A stretch of DNA of 28,762 nucleotides from JAOTYV01 sp041557595. GTDB taxonomy: Bacteria > Pseudomonadota > Alphaproteobacteria > UBA8366. The position numbers and the translations under genes are program-made. Shown here one piece after another: positions 1 through 7,710 of the stretch. Numbering within the stretch: the first letter of the stretch is position 1; the number at the start of each line of letters is the position of its first letter. The DNA is taken from contig JBFFGE010000040.1 in assembly GCA_041557595.1 (NCBI GenBank), positions 1 to 28,762 on the forward strand, read 5' to 3'. The notes under the pieces were generated by a model, which saw nothing but the letters and a program-made list of their open reading frames with translations, did not search any database and was not told the DNA's origin.

Positions 1-200
1 AAACCATCAAATCGGAGCTGGTGTGGCGAACCAGCTTCCAGACCCGGCGGCAGGCCGAGAAAGCCATTGGCCATTACATCGACGGCTTCTACAATCCCCG
101 TCGACGCCACTCCGCGCTCGGCTATCAATCGCCGATCGCAGTCGAGGCCATGACGGCCAAAAATGAGACAATGTCTCTCTACTAAAACCGGGCAAGTCCA
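1..200 (+). mobile_element. IS3-family insertion sequence, right end (partial, runs off the window)
   Basis: Only the 3' end of the element is inside the window. It holds the last 60 codons of the transposase and a terminal sequence that ends in CA at 199-200, as IS3-family ends do (5'-TG...CA-3'). On the minus strand the end begins TGGACTTGCCCGG. The katG reading frame resumes directly at 201, so the element boundary is fixed to within a base or two by the point where KatG homology stops (after Gly-Gly-Ala-Asn). Any target duplication would be the 3-4 bases starting at 201 (TTG/TTGG), but the left end is not visible. The IS group was not assigned. Confidence 0.85.
3..185 (+). CDS. IS3-family transposase (OrfB / integrase catalytic domain), C-terminal fragment
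   Basis: The visible 60 residues are the extreme C-terminus of a DDE (rve) integrase-type transposase. They carry the hallmark FYNPRRRHSALGY followed by SP, the tail typical of IS3-family OrfB proteins shortly after the catalytic Glu. The preceding stretch (IKSELVW, then a Q-A-E-K-A-I-G-H-Y-I-D-G helix) also fits. The catalytic DDE residues lie upstream of the window. The stop codon TAA at 183-185 falls inside the terminal inverted repeat region, as is common in compact IS elements. The gene is 5'-truncated by the window edge, so whether the transposase is intact cannot be judged. Confidence 0.9.
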   Translation, partial: TIKSELVWRTSFQTRRQAEKAIGHYIDGFYNPRRRHSALGYQSPIAVEAMTAKNETMSLY

Positions 201-1654
201 TTGGCGCCGCCCTTCATATCCGAGCCGCGATAGGTGCGCGCACTATCCCAGGCGGTTGCGACCATCTCGCCGATCGTCAGGCCGCCGGCCGCGATCCTAG
301 CCTTTACGGCCTCCACATCATAGCCTGTGCGTCCCGCGGGCACCGGATCCTGCCAGATCAGATCCTCTTGTGGCACGTCAGGACCGATGTAGCGCACCTT
401 GGGTCCCATGTCGCGATGGGTCAGCTTGAACCACGCCCGTGCGAAGGCATTCCGGAATGCATCCGGGTCTTTTTGATACCGCAAGGAGATCTCGCGATAG
501 ATAGGGTCCATCTTCATCGCCATGTCGGCGTCGGTCATGATGGGGTTGTGGCGGATCGACGGGTCCTCGACATCGACCGGCTTGTCTTCTTCCGCGATAT
601 CGACCGGTTCCCATTGCCAGGCGCCCGCCGGGCTCTTCCTCAATTCCCATTCGTATTTGAAGAGAAGATCGAAATAGCCGTTATCGAACTTGGTCGGATG
701 GGTCGTCCAGGCGCCTTCGATCCCGCTGGTGATGGCGTCCCGGCCCTTGCCCGACCCGGTCGGATTGCGCCAGCCGAAACCCTGCTCTTCGACATCGGCG
801 GCTTCGGGTTCCGGACCCAACAGGCTCGCATCGCCATTGCCGTGGCACTTGCCGACGGTATGCCCGCCGGCGGTCAGCGCGACGGTTTCCGCGTCGTCCA
901 TGGCCATGCGGGCGAAAGTCTCGCGAACCTCCAGCGCGGTCTTGAGCGGATCCGGCTTGCCATCGACGCCTTCGGGATTCACATAGATGAGCCCCATCTG
1001 TACGGCAGCCAGCGGGTTCTCCAGCGATTGCGCATTGTCGTCGTTTTCATACCGATCGCGGCCCAGCCATTCCTTTTCGGATCCCCAGTAAATGTCTTCT
1101 TCAGGATGCCAGATGTCTTCCCGGCCGAAACCGAAGCCGAAGGTTTTCAGGCCCATGGACTCGTAGGCAATGGTGCCGGCGAGGACGATAAGGTCCGCCC
1201 AGCTGATCTTGTTGCCGTATTTTTTCTTGATCGGCCACAGCAGACGGCGCGCCTTGTCGAGGCTGACGTTATCGGGCCAGGAGTTCAATGGCGCGAAACG
1301 CTGGTTACCGGTGCCGCCGCCGCCGCGGCCATCGGCGATACGATACGACCCGGCGGCGTGCCACGACAGGCGGATCATCAGGCCGCCATAATGCCCCCAA
1401 TCGGCCGGCCACCAATCCTGGCTGTCGGTCATGAGGGCGTGAAGGTCTTTCTTGAGCGCATCGAAATCGAGTTTCTTGAGCGCTTCACGATAGCTGAAAT
1501 CCGTGCCCAGCGGATTGGTCTTGGTGTCGTGCTGATGCAGAATGTCGAGGTTAAGGGCGTTCGGCCACCACTCCATGACGTCTTTATCGAAGGTCGTGTT
1601 CCCGCCGTACATCACGGGACATTTGCCGGCATTCTTCTCATCGGCCTTGGACAT
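182..1654 (-). pseudogene. katG: catalase-peroxidase KatG, truncated after the N-terminal domain by an IS3 element
   Basis: This is the N-terminal haem domain of a bifunctional catalase-peroxidase. From the ATG at 1654 (preceded by AGGAGG) the frame is 490 residues; full KatG proteins are about 720-740. Retained residues are distal Arg95/Trp98/His99 (in RLSWHAAG), Tyr224 and Met250 of the Met-Tyr-Trp adduct (with Trp98), proximal His265 (GGHTVGKCHG), Trp316 and Asp375, and Arg414. KatG homology stops at GGAN; the last residues (G-L-A-R-F-stop) are read from the IS end. The whole C-terminal domain is lost from this locus. That domain has no active site of its own, but work on E. coli KatG shows it is needed for a functional active site, so the product is probably inactive. 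There are no frameshifts and the promoter is intact, which suggests a recent insertion. Confidence 0.92.
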
Positions 1655-1673
1655 CGGGGAGCCTCCTCTCAAA

Positions 1674-1690
1674 AGTGGAATTATTCTAAT
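1674..1690. promoter_or_regulatory. second, imperfect Fur-family box overlapping the katG -10
   Basis: The core GGAATTATTCTAAT repeats the centre (GAATTATTCTAA) of the perfect box at 1720-1736, with a degraded left arm (4 mismatches in 17). It overlaps the katG -10 hexamer and the likely transcription start, so occupancy would be expected to block initiation. The sharing of 12 core bases with the upstream box argues against chance. Confidence 0.5.
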
Positions 1691-1716
1691 CTAGGAAGCC
1701 GGAACCTGCCCGTCAA
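1688..1716 (-). promoter_or_regulatory. katG sigma70-type promoter
   Basis: Read on the minus strand there is a -35 TTGACG (1716-1711), a 17-bp spacer and a -10 TAGATT (1693-1688), followed 34 bp later by the katG ATG with its AGGAGG ribosome site (in 1661-1670). Both hexamers are close to consensus and the spacing is ideal. The promoter sits between two Fur-family palindromes, one just upstream of -35 and one overlapping -10, so it should respond to peroxide, iron or haem status. Confidence 0.65.
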
Positions 1717-1719
1717 TAG

Positions 1720-1736
1720 TTTAGAATTATTCTAAA
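1720..1736. promoter_or_regulatory. Fur-superfamily operator (Irr iron-control element / PerR-like box), perfect palindrome
   Basis: The sequence is TTTAGAA-TTA-TTCTAAA: perfect 7-bp arms around 3 bases, and also a 7-1-7 palindrome. It matches the iron-control element (TTTAGAA-N3-TTCTAAA) bound by Irr in alphaproteobacteria and resembles PerR/Fur boxes. It ends 4 bp upstream of the katG -35. Which Fur-family member binds (Irr, PerR or Fur) cannot be decided from sequence alone. Confidence 0.75.
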
Positions 1737-1950
1737 TCAATAATGGGGTCGCTTCGGCTTGCCGAGTATATTGGGCGGAGCCCGCAGGCTGGGCAAACGC
1801 CGAGATTCGAATGGGTTTGGGCGAGCCGCATCAAAGAGCAGGCTAGCGCATTTTCCCGTCCGGCTGGTACCGCTGAAAGTCAGCGCGGCGGAGTCCGAGT
1901 TTCCGGGCGCTGCGCCTGGTTCATGGCCGGCGTTTGTTCATCCTCTGTCG

Positions 1951-2550
1951 CTACATCGACAGATTGAAGCTGATGCTGATCCGCTCTTCCGCCGTTGGGC
2001 TCGGCCGGACGCTGTGCTTCATCGAACTCTGGAAAAGCACCATCATGCCTTCGCGCACGGCCAACTCGGAAATCGTGCCGTTCAATTTGTTGATGGCTGT
2101 GAGCGGGGGTTCCAGCATCTGGTCGGCGCGCATGGAATGAAACATGAGGCCGGAACAGCCCGGCGGCGTTTTGACGTAATAGCTGCCGCTGATCATGTTG
2201 TTGGAGTGCAGGTGAATCTCTTGCCCGTCCATCGGACCATAGATATTGAGCCAGCAGGCCGACACCCGCAGCGGATAGTCGTGATGGTTGATCATCAGCG
2301 AATCGGCGAAGCTGGCGGATTCCCGCATGATGATCTCGTTCAATTCCGAAAACTCGGGCAGCTTGTGCAGCTCGTCGGCGCTGTTCAGCGTCGTGTAGAC
2401 CGTTGATACCCAGGCTTCAGGCCGGCCGTTCGGCACCTCGGCCCGAATTTGTTCGATCTTGCGCATGAGGCGACGGTTAAGGGGTTCGAAATTATCGACC
2501 TCGGTAATCTGAACGGCGTCGGGGAACAGCGTCTCCAATTGGCGTGCCAT
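1951..2550 (-). CDS. putative 2OG-Fe(II) oxygenase (TIGR02466-like family)
   Basis: The protein is 199 residues and starts at an ATG preceded by GGGAG at a good distance. The overall pattern fits the small putative 2-oxoglutarate/Fe(II) oxygenases of the TIGR02466/PF13759 type. A W-L-N-I-Y segment (100-104) is followed by E-I-H-L-H-S-N (111-117), then S-G-S-Y-Y-V, with a C-terminal MKHSVRPS (177-184) and E-E-R-I-S-I-S-F-N (188-196). I infer iron binding by His113/His115 and His179, and 2OG carboxylate binding by Arg190; this is by analogy, not tested. The substrate is unknown. It stands alone on its strand between katG and amn. A weak promoter candidate (TTGGAA-N18-TTTTAT, minus strand, 2631-2602) lies upstream. 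No clear terminator follows it. Confidence 0.75.
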   Translation of the reverse strand: MARQLETLFPDAVQITEVDNFEPLNRRLMRKIEQIRAEVPNGRPEAWVSTVYTTLNSADELHKLPEFSELNEIIMRESASFADSLMINHHDYPLRVSACWLNIYGPMDGQEIHLHSNNMISGSYYVKTPPGCSGLMFHSMRADQMLEPPLTAINKLNGTISELAVREGMMVLFQSSMKHSVRPSPTAEERISISFNLSM

Positions 2551-2883
2551 AATACTCCCTGCCTATCAAAATTCGTGTCGTCGGTTGGCCTTGCAGTTTG
2601 GATAAAATCTTTGCCGTACCGTGCGTTCCAAAATTCGAGCGCGCGTCACTGCAGCAGCCTGTTCGCCGCGACCGAATCCTTGCCAGTCGGCGACGCAATC
2701 GGTGCGGCAAACATGTTACGGTAATCAGGTAGTGATTTCAATTGTCTGCGATTTGCGGGTAACGAGGCATCGCTCAGGTCCCCTGTTCCGGAGCAATGCG
2801 CCGCTCATCCCGAGGCGGTCCTAAGCAGGACCAACCTTGTCGGTTAGCGAAAAATTCACCAAAGCCGGCTTAACTGCGCCCGG
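2551..2883. other. intergenic region, divergent 2OG-oxygenase / amn, no gene seen
   Basis: This 333-bp divergent spacer has no credible coding frame. It must carry promoters for both flanking genes. The only candidate I can point to is TTGGAA-N18-TTTTAT on the minus strand at 2602-2631, for the oxygenase. A small perfect hairpin, GGTCCT-AAGC-AGGACC, sits at 2817-2832, about 50 bp before amn. It has no T-run, so it is not an obvious terminator; it could be an operator or incidental. Confidence 0.4.
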
Positions 2884-4446
2884 ATGCCGCCGCTCCGATT
2901 TGCGTTGTTGCGTCCGGCAATCGGTTACAACGAGTTCAAAGTGCCAAAAATTCCCACGTTGCTCACGCCCAAGCCCTTCGAACCAAGGGAATACACCGAC
3001 GCAGCGGCCGCGGTAGCGCGGCTCGAGGAAATTTACGACCGCAACACGGCCTTCCTGCGAGGCAAATTCCAATCCTTTCTGAAGGGGACGCCGCCCAAGT
3101 CGCGGGTGCGGGCGACCTATCCGTTCGTTCGCATCACGACGGCAAGCCATTCGCGATTGGATTCGCGCCTGTCTTACGGGTTCGTTTCCGGCCCCGGTGT
3201 ACACGAGACGACGATTACGCGGCCCGCGCTGTTCCGAAATTACCTGACCGAGCAGATCGAGCTGCTGCTCGAGAACCACAACGTCCCGGTCGAGGTCGGG
3301 GAATCGGATGAACCCATCGCGGTTCATTTCGCCTATGAGCGCGACATCAACAAGGAAACCGAATCGCTGCGGCGAGGGGCGCCGTCGGGGTCTGCCCCGG
3401 ATATCCCGCTGCGGGATCTGTTCGACACGCCGGACCTGACGACGATGGACGATTCGATCGTCAACGGGACCGTCGAGCCGGCTCGCGACGTGCCCGCACC
3501 GCTCGCCCTGTACCGCGCGGCGCGGATCGATTATTCGCTGCACCGTCTGATGCATTATACCGGGACGAGCCCGGAGCATTTTCAGAACTTTGTGATCTTC
3601 ACGAACTACCAATTCTATATCGATGCCTTTGCCGAGAGATATCGCGAACATTTGGCGGAAGAACGCTATACGGCATTTGTCGAGCCCGGCGATGTGGTAA
3701 CGACCGCGGCGCGGGACGGGAAGGACCGGAGAAAGGGTGCCGCGCCGGATCGCCTGCCGCAGATGCCCGCGTACCATCTTGTTCGGCCCGCCAATAGCGG
3801 TATCACCATGATCAATATTGGCGCGGGGCCGTCCAATGCGCGCACCATAACCGATCACGTTGCGGTCCTGCGACCGCACGCCTGGCTGATGCTTGGCCAT
3901 TGCGCCGGCCTGCGGAACACCCAAAAACTGGGCGACTACGTTCTGGCGCATGGCTATGTCCGCGAAGACCATGTGCTCGACGAGGAACTGCCGCCCTGGG
4001 TGCCGATTCCCGCGCTCGCGGAAATGCAGATTGCGCTGGAAAAAGCCGTGGAGGAGGTCACCGGCCTCGCCGGCTACGATCTTAAGGAAGTTATGCGGAC
4101 GGGAACCGTGGCGAGCGTCGATAACCGGAACTGGGAGCTGGGCGAACAGATCGCCATCATACGCCGGCTCTCGCAATCGCGGGCGATCGCGCTCGACATG
4201 GAATCGGCGGCGATCGCCGCGAACGGCTTTCGCTGCCGGGTCCCCTATGGGACGCTTCTGTGCATCTCGGATAAGCCGCTCCATGGCGAAATCAAACTGG
4301 CCGGGATGGCCGACAAGTTCTACCGGGAGCGCGTTCGTCAGCACCTGGATATCGGGTTGAAGACCATGGTGGCGCTCAAATCCCAGGAGCGCGAGCGGAT
4401 CCATTCGCGCAAGCTTCGGAGCTTCACCGAAGTCGCCTTTCAGTAA
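2884..4446 (+). CDS. amn: AMP nucleosidase
   Basis: The enzyme hydrolyses AMP to adenine and ribose 5-phosphate in the cytoplasm and serves in purine salvage and adenylate-pool control. The 520-residue product aligns by eye along its length with E. coli Amn (484 residues). Shared features are the N-terminal AMP nucleosidase domain (TTITRP, then RIDYSL.R..HYTGT..EHFQ.F) and a C-terminal phosphorylase-like domain with NIGAGPSNA.T..DH.AVLRP, GHCAGLR, a GDYVLAH block, a DNRNWEL block, DMESA.IAA, VPYGTLLC.SDKPLHGE, and HSRKLR near the end. The N-terminus is about 35 residues longer than E. coli's. No Shine-Dalgarno precedes the ATG at 2884, and a GTG at 2941 is an alternative start. A GC hairpin (CGCGCA...TGCGCG, 4456-4473) follows the stop without a T-run. 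Confidence 0.95.
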   Translation: MPPLRFALLRPAIGYNEFKVPKIPTLLTPKPFEPREYTDAAAAVARLEEIYDRNTAFLRGKFQSFLKGTPPKSRVRATYPFVRITTASHSRLDSRLSYGFVSGPGVHETTITRPALFRNYLTEQIELLLENHNVPVEVGESDEPIAVHFAYERDINKETESLRRGAPSGSAPDIPLRDLFDTPDLTTMDDSIVNGTVEPARDVPAPLALYRAARIDYSLHRLMHYTGTSPEHFQNFVIFTNYQFYIDAFAERYREHLAEERYTAFVEPGDVVTTAARDGKDRRKGAAPDRLPQMPAYHLVRPANSGITMINIGAGPSNARTITDHVAVLRPHAWLMLGHCAGLRNTQKLGDYVLAHGYVREDHVLDEELPPWVPIPALAEMQIALEKAVEEVTGLAGYDLKEVMRTGTVASVDNRNWELGEQIAIIRRLSQSRAIALDMESAAIAANGFRCRVPYGTLLCISDKPLHGEIKLAGMADKFYRERVRQHLDIGLKTMVALKSQERERIHSRKLRSFTEVAFQ

Positions 4447-4566
4447 TTTCCATCGCGCGCACGGCTATGCGCGGAATAGTCACAAAGAGGTAAAGAACCC
4501 GAACTCCGAATGTCATATTCCTGGGGTACCAACTGTGTTTGGCAGCGAGACGGAGGAGGCAATCGA

Positions 4567-5235
4567 ATGAAAATCCATAAACAGGCCGCTTGGGTCGCGT
4601 GCGCCGGCTTGATGTTGCTGGGGGCAGCGGCCGCCCATGCAGAGTCATTGGCGCCCGGGCTTAAGCAAGTTGATAAATATACGATTTCCGGGCCGAAGAA
4701 TTTTCTGACCGCCTATGCGCCGCGCAATGCCGACGGTACGATCAATGTCGTCGTGGAAATACCGACCGGGACGGTTGCGAAATGGGAAGTGACCAAGCCC
4801 GACGGCACATTGAAATGGGAATTCAAGAAGGGCGTTCCGCGCGAGGTCAAATATATCGGCTATCCCGGCAATTACGGGATGCTGCCGCGAACGCTTCTTT
4901 CGAAGGAAGGGGGCGGGGATGGCGATCCGCTCGACGTCATCGTCCTGGGGCAGGCGTTCCCCCGCGGAGCGGTCGTCAAGGCCAAGGTCATCGGTGTCCT
5001 GAAACTGCTGGACGGCGGGGAAATGGACGACAAGATCCTCGCGGTGGCAAGTTCGTCCCCCTTGGCCGCGGTCGATAATCCGGAGCAGATGGACAAGAAA
5101 TTTCCCGGTGTGCTCTCCATCGTGAAAATCTGGTTCGAGAGCTACAAGGGACCGGGCAAGCTCAAGAGCGACGGTTACAAGGGGCCCGCCGACGCAAATA
5201 AAATTATCGATGCGGCGCGTTCCGAATTCAAATAG
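4567..5235 (+). CDS. family I inorganic pyrophosphatase with a Sec signal peptide (predicted periplasmic)
   Basis: The enzyme hydrolyses pyrophosphate to phosphate using Mg2+. The start is the ATG at 4567, directly after GGAGGAGGC; the frame is open further upstream but without support. Residues 1-25 form a signal peptide: K-I-H-K, a hydrophobic core ending L-L-G-A-A-A-A-H-A, with cleavage predicted after AHA. The mature part has the family signature DGDPLDVIV (118-126; metal ligands Asp118, Asp120, Asp123), E-I-P-T-G...K-W-E-V near 64-75, Y-P-G-N-Y-G (99-104), and a W-F-E-S-Y-K-G block near 189-195. It is 222 residues against about 175 for cytoplasmic Ppa, the difference being mostly the signal peptide and an N-terminal extension. 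An exported pyrophosphatase is unusual. It lies 120 bp after amn on the same strand and may be cotranscribed. Confidence 0.92.
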   Translation: MKIHKQAAWVACAGLMLLGAAAAHAESLAPGLKQVDKYTISGPKNFLTAYAPRNADGTINVVVEIPTGTVAKWEVTKPDGTLKWEFKKGVPREVKYIGYPGNYGMLPRTLLSKEGGGDGDPLDVIVLGQAFPRGAVVKAKVIGVLKLLDGGEMDDKILAVASSSPLAAVDNPEQMDKKFPGVLSIVKIWFESYKGPGKLKSDGYKGPADANKIIDAARSEFK

Positions 5236-5282
5236 AGGGTATCGGTTCGATGTTCGGACCGGTCCCGACCACAGCATGCGTC

Positions 5283-5306
5283 AAGGCCGCACCTGGGAGC
5301 GGCTTT
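5283..5306 (+). terminator. candidate rho-independent terminator after the pyrophosphatase
   Basis: AAGGCCGC - acctggga - GCGGCTTT forms an 8-bp stem (one G-U) with an 8-nt loop. The T-rich 3' arm (TTTAT) would serve as the tail. It lies 48 bp after the pyrophosphatase stop and just before the convergent FAD oxidoreductase stop at 5323. The stem is moderate and the U-tract short. Confidence 0.45.
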
Positions 5307-5322
5307 ATCGATTCTGCGTCGA

Positions 5323-6663
5323 TCAATACGGACCCGGCACGATTTCGCTGCCGTCGAAGAACCGCTCCGGACGGAAGCGGGTCACGTCGTGCCCGGGTCC
5401 CCGGCCCAGCATCAAATCCGCCATGACGCGCCCAATTGCCGGACCGATGCCGAAACCGTGTCCGCTGAGCCCCGTCGCGATGTAGAGGCCCGGCAGCCGG
5501 CGGTCCTCGCCCAGCGTCGGCACCGCGTCCGGCGTAACGTCGATCATGCCGGCCCAGGCCTCGGCCAGCTTCACGCCCTGCAAGGCGGGGTAGCGTTTCG
5601 GCAGACGTTCTTCGATGTGGCGGATCACGGCAGGGGACGGCTCCGGATTCAACACCCGCATCCGTTCGAACGGGCTGATGTCGTCCGCGCGCCAACGGCT
5701 GGGCGCGCCCCACGCGCCGGGATAGCCCTTGGGCGCCCCCGGCCGCAGCCGGACATCCTTCGCCGAGAGTCTCAGCAATTTGAGAAATTTGGTGAAGTAT
5801 TTGAAAGATGCGGCGGACAGGTAGTGTTCCGCCAGATCGCCCGTCGCCACCGTATAGCCGCCGTCGTTTCGCCGCCGCAGCGCCAGGCCGGGCGTCGAGA
5901 TATTGTGTGTGTAGGCCGCCGGCGCCACCTCGGTGCGCGCGACCGTCGAGCGAACCGTCAGTTGCGGCAACGCCACGCCCGCATTGGCCGCGAAATGGGT
6001 CGACCAGGCGCCGCCGGCCAAGAGCACCTGATCGCAGCGCACGCGGCCGGCTTCGGTCACGACGCCGGTCACGCGGCCCGCTTCGATGTCGAGGGTCCGG
6101 ACGGCGCAGCCTTCGATGATGGATACGCCCAAACGGCGCGCCGCGCGGGCCAACGCGGGTATTGCGACGAAGGGCTCGCCGCGCCCATCCGATTCCGTTA
6201 CCACGCCGGCGATCCAGTCGCCCGCGATATCCGGGAACCGCGCCGCGACCTCCGCCTTGGACAGTAATCGGGTGTCGAGCTGATGCTCCTTCGCCATCTC
6301 GTGCCATTCGGTGTATTTCCGCAGCCGCGCCTCGCTATCGATCAGGTGCAGGCAACCGGACTGCGTAAATACAAGATCCGCTTCGCCGGTCTTTTCCGCC
6401 AGGCCGCGCCAGATGCGGTTGGATTCCATCATGATTGGAAGTTCGGCCCAGTCGCGGCCCTGCTGGCGCACCCAGCCCCAATTCCGGCTCGATTGTTCGC
6501 CCGCCACCCGGCCCTTTTCGCAAAGCAGGACTTTCGCGCCCCGTTCGGCGAGAAAATAGGCGCTGGCGGTTCCGGCGACGCCCGCGCCGATGACGACAAT
6601 ATCGACCGCCGCCGGCAGCGGGTCGGCGAAGGCAATCGGGAATCGATCGGTGATCATCGGCAT
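5323..6663 (-). CDS. FAD-dependent oxidoreductase of the DAO (D-amino acid dehydrogenase DadA-like) family
   Basis: The protein is a flavoprotein amine or amino-acid oxidoreductase of about 446 residues. The Rossmann FAD site VVIGAGVAG lies at 23-31, followed by A-Y-F-L-A-E-R-G-A-K-V-L-L-C-E-K, with Glu binding the FAD ribose. S-S-R-N-W-G-W-V-R-Q-Q-G-R-D (58-71) matches the isoalloxazine-contact segment of this family. The C-terminal G-L-Y-I-A-T-G-L-S-G-H-G-F-G-I-G-P is the second FAD-binding motif. The exact substrate (D-amino acid, glycine, sarcosine or another secondary amine) cannot be told. The ATG at 6663 (or 6657, both in MPM) is chosen because the upstream open frame to 6822 has no family similarity. 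Spacing is divergent with the CbiX-like gene and convergent with the pyrophosphatase. Confidence 0.88.
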   Translation of the reverse strand: MPMITDRFPIAFADPLPAAVDIVVIGAGVAGTASAYFLAERGAKVLLCEKGRVAGEQSSRNWGWVRQQGRDWAELPIMMESNRIWRGLAEKTGEADLVFTQSGCLHLIDSEARLRKYTEWHEMAKEHQLDTRLLSKAEVAARFPDIAGDWIAGVVTESDGRGEPFVAIPALARAARRLGVSIIEGCAVRTLDIEAGRVTGVVTEAGRVRCDQVLLAGGAWSTHFAANAGVALPQLTVRSTVARTEVAPAAYTHNISTPGLALRRRNDGGYTVATGDLAEHYLSAASFKYFTKFLKLLRLSAKDVRLRPGAPKGYPGAWGAPSRWRADDISPFERMRVLNPEPSPAVIRHIEERLPKRYPALQGVKLAEAWAGMIDVTPDAVPTLGEDRRLPGLYIATGLSGHGFGIGPAIGRVMADLMLGRGPGHDVTRFRPERFFDGSEIVPGPY

Positions 6664-6882
6664 GACGGTGTCTCGCGCGGCGGTGACGTCGTAAGCTGAC
6701 AATCGGTAGCGCACCGGACGGACTTTGTCGATGAGGCGGGGCGCGCCTGGAAAGAACGCAGTGCAGTGGCCAATTCGATGCGGGTACGAAAACGGCCCGG
6801 AACGCACGCGAGAGTACGACAAGGGATCGAAACAAGCTCATGCATATATCCCGAACGACGTCCATGGCGCGGTGCGCCGGCG

Positions 6883-7611
6883 GTGTGCGTCATTAGCCCC
6901 GGGTCGCCGGGGCTGGTGCTGTGGGCGCATGGCGGCGCGGCGCGCAGCGATGTGACCGACCGCCTCGCGGCACAACTTCGAGCGACCGGGCGGTATTCGG
7001 ACGTCGTGTCATGCTCCTTGAAAGGGGGACTGTCGCTGGCCGATGCGCTGCGCGGTATGGCCGCCGATCCGGTGTGTCTCGTGCCGTTGCTGATGGCCGA
7101 AGGCTACACCTATCGCTCCGTGCTGCCGCGCCTGGTATCGGAAGCGGCGCCGGGGCGGCCGATCGTGCAATGTGCGCCGGTCGGCGTGGCGCCGGGGCTC
7201 GATGCGGTCGTTCTCGCCCAGGCGCTGGAAGCCTGCACTATGCGAAACTTCGTTCCGGGTGAAACCATTGTCGTGCTGGCGGCGCATGGAACGCGGCGGG
7301 ATGCGGGTTCGGGTGGCGCGGCACGCCGGATGGCGGAACGCATTGCGGCGACACGACAGTTTCACGCGGTGCACGCAGCATTTCTGGAACAGCCGCCGGC
7401 GCTGGAGGACGTCCTGCGATCGATCGCGCCGCGGGCCTGCGTGGTCGTCGGGTTTTTCATGGATTACGGCGCTCACAGCACGGATGATATTCCCGGCGCC
7501 ATCGCGGCGGCCCACCCCGATGCGGCGGATGCCGGCCCGGTCGGCGCCCGGCCGGAGATCGCCGGGATCGTTCAGGATCTCGTTCAGGCGGCAATCGCCC
7601 GGGAGACCTGA
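6883..7611 (+). CDS. CbiX-like sirohydrochlorin cobalto-/ferrochelatase family protein, two half-domains
   Basis: This is a class II chelatase-type protein with two tandem CbiX half-domains. Domain 1 opens LVLWAHGGAARSD. Domain 2 opens VVLAAHGTRRDAG and ends with the family segment VVGFFMDYGAHSTDDIP. In CbiX the metal ligands are the His of the first strand and a second His near GxH. Domain 2 has both (AAHG and GAHS). Domain 1 keeps only the first: the equivalent of the second His falls in E-G-Y-T-Y-R, so this half looks catalytically degenerate. No other cobalamin or sirohaem genes are in the window, so its role here is unclear. The start is uncertain. GTG 6883 is used because the frame back to GTG 6766 encodes 39 residues unlike the family; no strong Shine-Dalgarno supports either. 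Confidence 0.8.
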   Translation: MCVISPGSPGLVLWAHGGAARSDVTDRLAAQLRATGRYSDVVSCSLKGGLSLADALRGMAADPVCLVPLLMAEGYTYRSVLPRLVSEAAPGRPIVQCAPVGVAPGLDAVVLAQALEACTMRNFVPGETIVVLAAHGTRRDAGSGGAARRMAERIAATRQFHAVHAAFLEQPPALEDVLRSIAPRACVVVGFFMDYGAHSTDDIPGAIAAAHPDAADAGPVGARPEIAGIVQDLVQAAIARET

Positions 7612-7710
7612 TCGGCGCTCGCAACGATCGTGGCCGGCGGTTACAGCGGCTCGCCCGACTTTCTCGCGGCGCTAATCGATGCGACACTATCGCAAACGGG
7701 AAGAACGGCA

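Noticed and set aside
368..1735. 455-codon plus-strand frame across katG
   Set aside because: Antisense to the KatG frame, which is unmistakable.
1865..1890. CGCTGA-AAG-TCAGCG hairpin downstream of the 2OG oxygenase as a terminator
   Set aside because: The stem is only 6 bp and lacks a T-run on either strand, so it does not meet the usual pattern.
2821..4404. 527-codon minus-strand frame across amn
   Set aside because: Antisense shadow of a gene with full-length similarity to AMP nucleosidase; composition is Arg/Gly-rich with no recognisable domain.
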